13,099 nt of DNA from an uncultured Alistipes sp. (GTDB taxonomy: Bacteria > Bacteroidota > Bacteroidia > Bacteroidales > Rikenellaceae). Position numbers and translations under genes: made by a program. The stretch lies in assembly GCA_900549685.1 (NCBI GenBank), contig UROX01000061.1, forward strand, positions 1-13,099. Reading direction: 5' to 3'. This document shows, one piece after another, positions 7,125-13,099 of this stretch. Below the pieces are notes generated by a model. That model saw nothing but the letters and a program-made list of their open reading frames with translations. It made no database searches and had not been told where the DNA came from. Position 1 is the stretch's first letter. Each line of letters begins with the position of its first letter.

Positions 7125-8660
7125 TCATTCGCCCCAGGCCTGACGGTCGAGGCTGCGGTAGCGGATGGCCTCGGCGATGTGGTTCGGGCCGATTCGCTCG
7201 CAGCCTTCCAGATCGGCTATCGTGCGCGATACCTTGACGATACGGTCGTAGGCCCGGGCCGAGAGGTTCAGCCGCTCCATCGCCTGGCTCAACAGCGCGG
7301 CGGGACCGGCGTCGAGCGGACAGTGCTCTCGCAGCTGGCGGCTCGTCATCGCCGCATTGGTGTGGGTGGACGTGCCGGCGAACCGCTCCTGCTGGATGCG
7401 CCTCGCGGCGACGACCCGGCGCCGGATCTCGGCGCTGCTCTCTTCGGTATGTGCCGACGAGAGTTCGGCGAAGGCGACAGGCACGACCTCGATATGCAGG
7501 TCGATACGGTCGAGCATCGGTCCCGAAATCCGGTTGAGGTACTTGAACACCGCTCCTTTCGAGCAGACGCACGGGCGGGTGGGGTGGTTGTAGTAGCCGC
7601 AGGGACACGGATTCATCGAGGCGATGAGCATGAAGTCGGCCGGGTAGCACACCGTGTATTTCGACCTTGATACGGTAACCTCCTTGTCCTCCATCGGCTG
7701 GCGCATCGTTTCGAGCAGGTTGCGGCCGAATTCGGGCAGTTCGTCCAGAAACAGGATGCCGTTGTGGGCGAGCGAGATTTCGCCGGGCTGCGGGCTGCTT
7801 CCTCCGCCGACCAGCGCCACGCGCGAGGCCAGATGATGGGGCGAACGGAAGGGACGCTGCGTGAGCAGGCCCTGTGCGGCGCCGATCTTGCCGGCTACGG
7901 AATGGATTTTCGTGGTTTCGAGCGCCTCGTCCATCGTCAGCGGCGGCATGATCGACGGCATGCGTTTGGCGAGCATCGTCTTGCCCGATCCCGGAGGGCC
8001 GATCATCAGGGCGTTGTGCCCTCCGGCCGCAGCGATTTCGAGCGCCCGCTTGACGGCCTGCTGGCCCCGGACGTCTCCGAAATCGAGGTCGGATGTCGCC
8101 GCCTTTCGCTCGAAACGTTCCCGGACATCGATTTTCACGGGTTGCAGGACCGGCTCTCCGCGCAGCAGGTCCACGACCTGACGCAGGTGGTCCGCACCGT
8201 AGACCTCCACTCCTTCCACGACGGCGGCTTCGGGCGCGTTCGCCCGGGGCAGAATGATTTTGCGCAGTCCCTGCCGACGGGCTTCGACGGCGATGGGCAG
8301 CGCACCCCGGATCGGCAGCAGAGAGCCGTCCAGCGACAGCTCGCCCATTACGATGCAGCTCTCCAGCGCCGGGGCGGGCAGTTGTTCCGTCGCGGCGAGT
8401 ATGGCCACGGCAATCGTCAGGTCGTAGGCCGATCCCTCCTTGCGGATATCGGCCGGCGAGAGATTGACGACGACCTTCTTGCCGCTCATCTTGTAGGAGC
8501 AGTTCTCGAAGGCCGCGCGGATCCGTTCCTGGCTTTCTCTCACGGCATTGTCGGGCAGACCGACCATGTACATGCCGATGCCGGCCGTGATATTGACTTC
8601 TACGGCAATCGGGATGGCCTCGATGCCGACGATGGCGCTTCCGAAACTTTTGACAAACAT
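7125..8660 (-). CDS. yifB: YifB/ComM family Mg-chelatase-like AAA+ ATPase
   Basis: A 511-residue AAA+ protein of full family length. ComM of this family is a hexameric helicase that promotes branch migration of incoming DNA in natural transformation. Residues 1-170 form the Lon-protease-like ChlI fold N-terminal domain. The AAA+ core carries Walker A GPPGSGKT (221-228), Walker B ILFLDELPEF (302-311) and a candidate arginine finger R385 in GPMLDRIDLH. Four cysteines (352, 354, 364, 366; CPCG and CVCS) form the family's metal-binding loop within the core. The C-terminal Mg-chelatase helical domain holds RAYDRIVKVSRTIADLEG (469-486). The start MFVKSFGSAIVGIEA is the usual family start. It opens the six-gene run and is preceded by a structured intergenic region. 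Confidence 0.93.
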   Translation of the reverse strand: MFVKSFGSAIVGIEAIPIAVEVNITAGIGMYMVGLPDNAVRESQERIRAAFENCSYKMSGKKVVVNLSPADIRKEGSAYDLTIAVAILAATEQLPAPALESCIVMGELSLDGSLLPIRGALPIAVEARRQGLRKIILPRANAPEAAVVEGVEVYGADHLRQVVDLLRGEPVLQPVKIDVRERFERKAATSDLDFGDVRGQQAVKRALEIAAAGGHNALMIGPPGSGKTMLAKRMPSIMPPLTMDEALETTKIHSVAGKIGAAQGLLTQRPFRSPHHLASRVALVGGGSSPQPGEISLAHNGILFLDELPEFGRNLLETMRQPMEDKEVTVSRSKYTVCYPADFMLIASMNPCPCGYYNHPTRPCVCSKGAVFKYLNRISGPMLDRIDLHIEVVPVAFAELSSAHTEESSAEIRRRVVAARRIQQERFAGTSTHTNAAMTSRQLREHCPLDAGPAALLSQAMERLNLSARAYDRIVKVSRTIADLEGCERIGPNHIAEAIRYRSLDRQAWGE

Positions 8661-8683
8661 TTTCGGGTCGTTTTTGTTGGGAT

Positions 8684-8706
8684 GATTCTATAATAAATAA
8701 TAATCC
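8684..8706 (-). promoter_or_regulatory. AT-rich patch upstream of yifB
   Basis: In an otherwise GC-rich region, bases 8684-8706 are almost all A and T. On the - strand they read as a run of TTA/ATT repeats directly after a strong hairpin, about 25-45 bases before the yifB ATG. This fits either the U-rich tail of a dnaB terminator or the melting region of a yifB promoter. No exact TAnnTTTG element was found. Confidence 0.3.
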
Positions 8707-8751
8707 GCATTCCGGCGGGAAGACCGTTGCCGGTGCCTTTCGCCGGAATGC
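8707..8751 (-). terminator. Hairpin between dnaB and yifB, possible dnaB terminator
   Basis: Bases 8707-8717 and 8741-8751 form a perfect 11-bp inverted repeat (GCATTCCGGCG/CGCCGGAATGC). The 23-base loop contains a second small hairpin (ACCG 8723-8726 with CGGT 8731-8734). On the - strand the stem is followed by GG and then an AT-rich, moderately U-rich stretch. It lies 193 bases past the dnaB stop, far for a terminator, so a role as yifB leader structure is also possible. Confidence 0.42.
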
Positions 8752-8754
8752 TGT

Positions 8755-8772
8755 CCGCTCCCGCCGGAGCGG
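8755..8772. repeat. Short GC hairpin beside the dnaB/yifB stem
   Basis: CCGCTCC (8755-8761) pairs with GGAGCGG (8766-8772) over a 4-base loop, CGCC. It is only three bases from the 11-bp stem at 8707-8751, so the two could stack in a transcript running from dnaB towards yifB. There is no T tract next to it. Confidence 0.45.
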
Positions 8773-8944
8773 GGACGGAGCCGATCCGTGTGTACGGTCC
8801 ATGACTATTGTATGGAACCGGACCGGATCGGATCGGGTATTTCGGTTCTGGAACACGAGTGCGTCGGAAGATTATATCGTTTCCCACGGACGGTTCCGGA
8901 GGTATATTTACGGCGTGTCTATACGATCGTTTCGGTGGCGGGGA
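8773..8944. other. Rest of the dnaB-yifB intergenic region
   Basis: I see no gene here: short + strand frames have no family resemblance and run antisense into dnaB. A loose 7-bp inverted repeat (GGAACCG 8814-8820 with CGGTTCC 8891-8897) and a small CGGAT repeat near 8824-8833 are the only structure noticed. TATATTTA at 8903-8910 resembles a -7 element on the + strand but has no gene to serve. Confidence 0.4.
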
Positions 8945-10552
8945 TCAGAAGGGCGAGTTCTCGTCGTCGGGCGGCGGTGCTCCGAACGTGCCGCCGAGCG
9001 ACGAGGGCGCGGCGCCCGATCCGGACGGAATGCCGAAGTCGCCGTAGCCTCCGAAATCGTTGATCTTGCCCAGCGAGCCGGAGCTTCCTTCTCCGATGGC
9101 CGAACCGAATTCGGCGTTCATGCTGCTGTCCATCGCCTCGTAGCCTTCGCCCCCGATGTCGTCGTAGTCCATGAACTTGGCCTGCTCTTTCCTAAAGCGC
9201 AGCTTGACGGTATCCACGGCGCCGTTACGGTGCTTGGCCACGATGATCTCGGCCATGCCCTGCGTGGGCGTGCCGTCTTCGTCCACGGTCAGTCCGTAAT
9301 ATTCGGGACGGTGGATGAACGCCACGAGGTCGGCGTCCTGTTCGATGGCGCCCGACTCGCGCAGGTCCGACAGCTGGGGACGTTTGTTGCCGCCTCGCGA
9401 CTCCACCGAACGGTTCAGCTGCGAGAGGGCGATGATCGGTATGTTGAGTTCTTTGGCGATCGCCTTGAGCGAACGGGAGATCATGGCCACCTCCTGCTCG
9501 CGGTTGCCCCGCGAGTCGGTCTGGGCCGTCATAAGCTGCAGGTAGTCGATGATGATGAGCTGGATGTCGTACTGCGTCTTGAGCCGACGGGCCTTCGAGC
9601 GGAACTCGTAGATCGAGAGGGCGGGCGTGTCGTCGATGAACAGCGGCGCGGCGGCCAGCGGCTTGATCGAGGTCTCGAGGTGTTTCCACTGGTCGGGCGT
9701 GAGCTGTCCGTTGCGCACGTCGCGCGAGTCGAGTCCCGACTCGCCCACGACCAGACGCATCATCAGCTGCTCGGCGCTCATTTCCAGCGAGAAGAAGGCT
9801 ACGCCTTTCTCGAAGTCCACGGCCACGTTACGGGCCAGCGACAGCACGAATGCCGTCTTACCCATCGACGGTCGGGCCGCGATGATAATCAGGTCGGAGG
9901 GCTGCCAGCCGAGCGTCAGCCGGTCCAGATGGGTGAATCCCGTGGGTACGCCGCTGAAGCCGCCCTCGCGTTTGGACGCCTCCTCGATGATGAGCAGCGT
10001 TTTGGTCAGGATGTCCTTCGACTTCTGTACGTCCCGTTTGACGTGGCCTTCCGAGACCTTGAAGATTTCGCCTTCGGCCAGGTCGATCAGGTCCGTCACG
10101 TCCATCGCCTCGTCGTAGGCCCGTTTCTGGATTTCGGTGGCGGCGCGGATCAGTTCCCGCTGGACGTATTTCTGGGCGATGATCTTGCTGTGGAATTCGA
10201 TGTGGGCGGCCGATCCCACCTTCTGCGTCAGCTGGGCGAGATACGAGGCGCCTCCCACGGAGGTCAGCTTGCGGGTTTGTTTGAGCTTTTCGCTCACCGT
10301 ATACAGGTCGATGGGCTTGAGTTCCATCGACAGTTCGGTGATGGCCCGGTAGATGGTCTGGTGCGCTTCCTTGTAGAAAGTCTCCGGCGTAAGGATGCCC
10401 TGCACTTCGATAACGGCGTCTTTTTCGAGCATCAGGGCGCCCAGCACCGCTTCCTCCAGTTCGAGGGCCTGTGGCGGCACGAGCGCTCCCTGCTCGGTCA
10501 GCGCGGCGGCTGCGGCCGCATTGTTTTCGTTCGGGGTATAACGTTTGGCCAT
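8945..10552 (-). CDS. dnaB: Replicative DNA helicase DnaB
   Basis: A 535-residue hexameric 5'-3' helicase that unwinds the replication fork. The primase-interacting N-terminal domain spans about 27-128, a linker about 130-200 and the RecA-like ATPase about 200-460. Walker A is ARPSMGKT (226-233), Walker B is IIIDYLQLM (333-341), and AKHRNG (439-444) supplies the arginine finger R442. No intein interrupts these motifs. The tail after about 478 is Gly/Ser/Ala-rich and ends in PPPDDENSPF, resembling the acidic, Phe-ended tip of single-strand binding protein. The ATG at 10552 (MAKRYTPNEN) is preferred to the ATG at 10600, whose 16 extra residues are encoded by sequence that includes a promoter-like element. 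It follows ygiQ by 94 bases. Confidence 0.95.
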   Translation of the reverse strand: MAKRYTPNENNAAAAAALTEQGALVPPQALELEEAVLGALMLEKDAVIEVQGILTPETFYKEAHQTIYRAITELSMELKPIDLYTVSEKLKQTRKLTSVGGASYLAQLTQKVGSAAHIEFHSKIIAQKYVQRELIRAATEIQKRAYDEAMDVTDLIDLAEGEIFKVSEGHVKRDVQKSKDILTKTLLIIEEASKREGGFSGVPTGFTHLDRLTLGWQPSDLIIIAARPSMGKTAFVLSLARNVAVDFEKGVAFFSLEMSAEQLMMRLVVGESGLDSRDVRNGQLTPDQWKHLETSIKPLAAAPLFIDDTPALSIYEFRSKARRLKTQYDIQLIIIDYLQLMTAQTDSRGNREQEVAMISRSLKAIAKELNIPIIALSQLNRSVESRGGNKRPQLSDLRESGAIEQDADLVAFIHRPEYYGLTVDEDGTPTQGMAEIIVAKHRNGAVDTVKLRFRKEQAKFMDYDDIGGEGYEAMDSSMNAEFGSAIGEGSSGSLGKINDFGGYGDFGIPSGSGAAPSSLGGTFGAPPPDDENSPF

Positions 10553-10577
10553 GAATGTCTGTGTTCGATCGGTAGCG

Positions 10578-10585
10578 TAAAGGTA
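10578..10585 (-). promoter_or_regulatory. Possible -7 element of dnaB
   Basis: In the 94-base ygiQ-dnaB gap the - strand reads TACCTTTA, seven of eight positions of the form TAnnTTTG, with a weak TTTTC (10605-10609) about 19 bases further upstream. It would start dnaB transcription roughly 20 bases before the ATG at 10552. The match is imperfect and the call is tentative. Confidence 0.28.
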
Positions 10586-10646
10586 ATGATTTTGCCGCAT
10601 TCGGGAAAACGGAGCGGGACGATTTCCACATCCGGACGGTGCGGGA

Positions 10647-12401
10647 TTATTTTCCGCGCCGCCGGGTCTTCCATTCGAAGAAGTAGCTTTTCTGCCGCCT
10701 TTTCTCTTCCTGGCTGCGGGCGACGTACACTTTCTCGCCCGTGTAGGGATTCTCGCCGGTGTAGAACATGACCGACGAGAGCGTCATGGGCGTGGGCGTG
10801 AGGTCCTGCACCTGTTCGAGCCGGAAATCGAGCCGTCGCGTCTGCTCCGAGAGCCGTTGCATGTCGCGCTCGGTGCATCCCGGGTGACTCGATATGAAGT
10901 ACGGAATCAGCTGGTAGTTCAGCCTCTCCTCGCGGCATATCCTTCTGAAGCGTTCGTTCAGCTCCTCGAACAGCGAGAAGGACGGTTTGCGCATCAGTCT
11001 CAGCACGCTGTCCTCCGTATGTTCCGGCGCTACCTTGAGCCGGCCCGACACGTGGTTTCGGATGACCTCTCTGAGATAGGTCTCGTCGCCGCGTTCGAAA
11101 AGGTCGTAACGGATGCCGCTTCCGATGAAAGCCTTTTTGATGCCTTCGACCCGATCGACCTTGCGGTAGAGTTCCAGCAGGGGCCGGTGGTCGTTGTCCA
11201 GATTGCGGCACACCGACGGGTGGATGCACGAGGGACGGCTGCACCGGGCGCACCGCGTTTGGTCTCGGCCTCCCATGCGGTACATGTTGGCCGACGGGCC
11301 GCCCAGATCGGAGAGGTAACCTTTGAAACCGGGCATGGCGGCGATTTTCCGGACCTCGCCGAGAATGGACTTCTCGCTGCGGCTCGATATGAATTTTCCC
11401 TGATGGGCCGATATGGTGCAAAAGCTGCATCCGCCGAAACATCCCCGATGCAGATTGACCGAGAATTTGATCATCTCGTAGGCGGGTATGTCGCCTTTGC
11501 CGTTGTAACGGGGATGGGGCAGCCGGGTATAGGGCAAATCGAAACTGTGGTCCAGCTCCGCCTCGGAGAGTTTCGGGTACGGCGGATTGACGACGACGAA
11601 ACGGTCGCCTGCAGGCTCGATCAGCGTGCGGGCTTCCATGTGGTTCGATTCGGTTTCGATCACACGGAAGTTCTCGCCGAAGGCCCGCTTGTCTTTCCGG
11701 CATGTCTCGAACGGGTGGAGCCATAGTGCGTCGTCGCCGACCGAGTCGGCGTATTTGCGGTCGGCCATGAACGCCACCTGTCGCAGTTTTCTCAACAGTT
11801 TCATGTTGAAACCGTTGGACATGGCTTTGGCGATGTCGAGGATCACGCGGTCGCCCATGCCGTAGCTCAACAGGTCGGCTCCGCTCTCGACGAGCACGGA
11901 GGGTTTGAGCGAGTCGCTCCAGTAGTCGTAGTGGGTGAGCCTGCGCAGCGAGGCTTCGATGCCTCCGATGACGACGGGCGTGTCCGGAAAGAGGTTTTTC
12001 AGGATGCGGGTGTAGACCGTCACGGCATAGTCGGGGCGGAAACCCGCCTTACCGCCGGGCGTGTAGGCGTCGTCGCTCCGGAGCCGTTTGTTGGCCGTGT
12101 AATGATTGACCATCGAATCCATGCTGCCGGCCGATACGCCGAAGAAGAGCCGCGGCTTGCCCAGCTTGCGGAAGTCGCGCAGGTCGTCCCGCCAGTTGGG
12201 CTGGGGCACGATGGCCACGCGCAGGCCCTCGGCCTCGAGCAGACGTCCGATCACGGCGGCGCCGAAAGAGGGGTGGTCGATGTAGGCATCGCCGGAGAAC
12301 AGAATCACGTCCAGCTCGTCCCATCCCCTGGCCCGTACCTCCTTGATCGAGGTGGGCAGCCAGTCCGTCGGTTTGTGCGGTGAAAATGTGCGTGCGTTCA
12401 T
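10647..12401 (-). CDS. ygiQ: YgiQ family radical SAM protein
   Basis: A 584-residue radical SAM protein of the YgiQ (UPF0313) family, function unknown. The N-terminal Radical_SAM_N region (about 10-300) includes FSGDAYIDHPSFGAAVIGR (35-53) and VIGGIEASLRRL (144-155). The 4Fe-4S motif CFGGCSFC gives ligands C321, C325 and C328, and LKVAPEHTED (455-464) is typical of the core. A second cysteine group, C384, C387, C392 and C398, lies inside the radical SAM domain. The C-terminus keeps the start of the DUF3362 tail (NPYTGEKVYVARSQEEKRRQK) but ends soon after, shorter than proteobacterial members, which exceed 700 residues. The ATG at 12401 overlaps the queA stop by 4 bases, indicating translational coupling; an in-frame start further upstream would lie inside queA. 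Confidence 0.9.
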   Translation of the reverse strand: MNARTFSPHKPTDWLPTSIKEVRARGWDELDVILFSGDAYIDHPSFGAAVIGRLLEAEGLRVAIVPQPNWRDDLRDFRKLGKPRLFFGVSAGSMDSMVNHYTANKRLRSDDAYTPGGKAGFRPDYAVTVYTRILKNLFPDTPVVIGGIEASLRRLTHYDYWSDSLKPSVLVESGADLLSYGMGDRVILDIAKAMSNGFNMKLLRKLRQVAFMADRKYADSVGDDALWLHPFETCRKDKRAFGENFRVIETESNHMEARTLIEPAGDRFVVVNPPYPKLSEAELDHSFDLPYTRLPHPRYNGKGDIPAYEMIKFSVNLHRGCFGGCSFCTISAHQGKFISSRSEKSILGEVRKIAAMPGFKGYLSDLGGPSANMYRMGGRDQTRCARCSRPSCIHPSVCRNLDNDHRPLLELYRKVDRVEGIKKAFIGSGIRYDLFERGDETYLREVIRNHVSGRLKVAPEHTEDSVLRLMRKPSFSLFEELNERFRRICREERLNYQLIPYFISSHPGCTERDMQRLSEQTRRLDFRLEQVQDLTPTPMTLSSVMFYTGENPYTGEKVYVARSQEEKRRQKSYFFEWKTRRRGK

Positions 12402-13099
12402 CGGATCAGAAGGGAACTGTCGCCGTAACTCAGAAAACGGAAGTCGTGGCCGAGCGCGTAGTCGTATATCTTCTTCCAATCGTCGCCGATGAAAGCCGAT
12501 ACGAGCAGCAGCAGCGTGCTCTGCGGCTGGTGAAAATTGGTTATCAGGCTGTCGGCGATGCGGAAACGGTAGCCGGGGGCGATCATGATCCGGGTGGAGG
12601 CCTTGAGTTTCTCCTGTCCGTGTTCCCTCATCCAGCCGCTCAGTGCTTCGAGCAGCTTACGGCCGTCGAGCGCTTCGGGCGTGTCGTAGATTTCCCATTG
12701 GCCCACGGTGCGCTGCGCATCGGGCGTTCCGTCGCGCAGCACCCGGTAGCCGAGCGCGCCGAGCGATTCGAGCGTCCGCATGCTGGTCGTACCTACGGCC
12801 GTGATGGAGCCGATGCGGCCGGCCATGTGCTCCAGCGTGCTGCGTGCGATTTCGAAATGTTCGGTGTGCATATCGTGCTCGGCGGCGTTTTTCGCCTTGA
12901 CGGGCAGGAACGTGCCCGCTCCCACATGAAGCGTGACCTCCTCGGTCGGATGGCCCTGGGCATGCAGTTTCTCGATGATTTCCGGCGTGAAATGCAGCCC
13001 GGCCGTCGGTGCGGCCACCGAGCCTTCGAATTTCGAATAGACGGTCTGGTAACGGGTATTGTCGATCTCCTGACTCTCGCGGTTCAGGTAAGGCGGGAT
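12398..13099 (-). CDS. queA: S-adenosylmethionine:tRNA ribosyltransferase-isomerase QueA (5' end outside window)
   Basis: QueA transfers the ribosyl part of SAM to 7-aminomethyl-7-deazaguanine in tRNA, forming epoxyqueuosine, the penultimate queuosine intermediate. The last 233 of about 340 residues are present, and the frame is open to the right edge. Clear family blocks are RYQTVYSKFEGSVAAPTAG, HVGAGTFLPVKAKNA, VGTTSMRTLESL, TNFHQPQSTLLLLVSAF and HDFRFLSYGDSSLLIR. The GTG at 13018 encodes the Val of VAAPTAGLHF and is internal, not a start. Its TGA stop overlaps the ygiQ ATG. The other queuosine genes are not in the window. Confidence 0.93.
   Translation of the reverse strand: MPPYLNRESQEIDNTRYQTVYSKFEGSVAAPTAGLHFTPEIIEKLHAQGHPTEEVTLHVGAGTFLPVKAKNAAEHDMHTEHFEIARSTLEHMAGRIGSITAVGTTSMRTLESLGALGYRVLRDGTPDAQRTVGQWEIYDTPEALDGRKLLEALSGWMREHGQEKLKASTRIMIAPGYRFRIADSLITNFHQPQSTLLLLVSAFIGDDWKKIYDYALGHDFRFLSYGDSSLLIR

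Noticed and set aside
5533..7143. Long + strand open frame of over 500 codons opposite comEC, and similar ones opposite yihY, yifB and dnaB
   Set aside because: These are antisense shadows caused by high GC and codon bias. Their translations are Arg/Gly/Asp-rich with no recognisable domain, while the opposite strand encodes complete, conserved proteins.
8945..10552. Intein in DnaB
   Set aside because: DnaB is a frequent intein host, but Walker A, Walker B and the arginine finger lie at normal spacing and total length is normal.
10647..12401. Broken or split ygiQ gene as in some E. coli strains
   Set aside because: The frame is continuous from the N-terminal domain through the radical SAM motif to the end; only the C-terminal tail is short.

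Overview
The window looks like a chromosomal stretch from a GC-rich Bacteroidota, most likely Alistipes or another member of the Rikenellaceae. This is inferred from the high GC, the family variants present (a PG_1098-type methyltransferase, a short ComEC without a nuclease domain, a long YihY, a DUF4923 lipoprotein-like secreted protein) and the small tight operons. I see no mobile element, CRISPR array, tRNA or rRNA.

Layout. The left edge carries the 3' end of a chromosomal tyrosine recombinase, XerD, on the + strand. Everything else is on the - strand, so the region reads from right to left. It opens with queA (cut by the right edge) and ygiQ, joined by a 4-base stop/start overlap. These are followed by dnaB, the replicative helicase, after a 94-base gap. 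A 283-base gap with two strong hairpins and an AT-rich patch then separates dnaB from a run of six closely packed genes: yifB/comM, comEC, a PG_1098-type SAM methyltransferase, a YihY/BrkB membrane protein, a DUF2520 Rossmann protein and kdsC. The gaps are 71, 25 and 39 bases, then overlaps of 4 and 25 bases, so this is probably one transcription unit. The last - strand gene is a secreted DUF4923 protein with a clear rho-independent terminator, convergent with xerD.

Function. The genes are mainly housekeeping: chromosome dimer resolution (XerD), replication (DnaB), tRNA queuosine modification (QueA) and LPS Kdo synthesis (KdsC). There is also a DNA-uptake pair (ComEC channel and YifB/ComM branch-migration helicase) consistent with natural transformation. 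Functions are unknown or loosely known for YgiQ, the methyltransferase, YihY, DUF2520 and DUF4923.

I found no convincing new multi-gene system. The most interesting details are an SSB-like acidic/aromatic tip at the end of DnaB, a cytosolic winged-helix-like tail on YihY, the pairing of a nuclease-less ComEC with YifB, a second cysteine cluster in YgiQ, and structured intergenic DNA at the two largest gaps.
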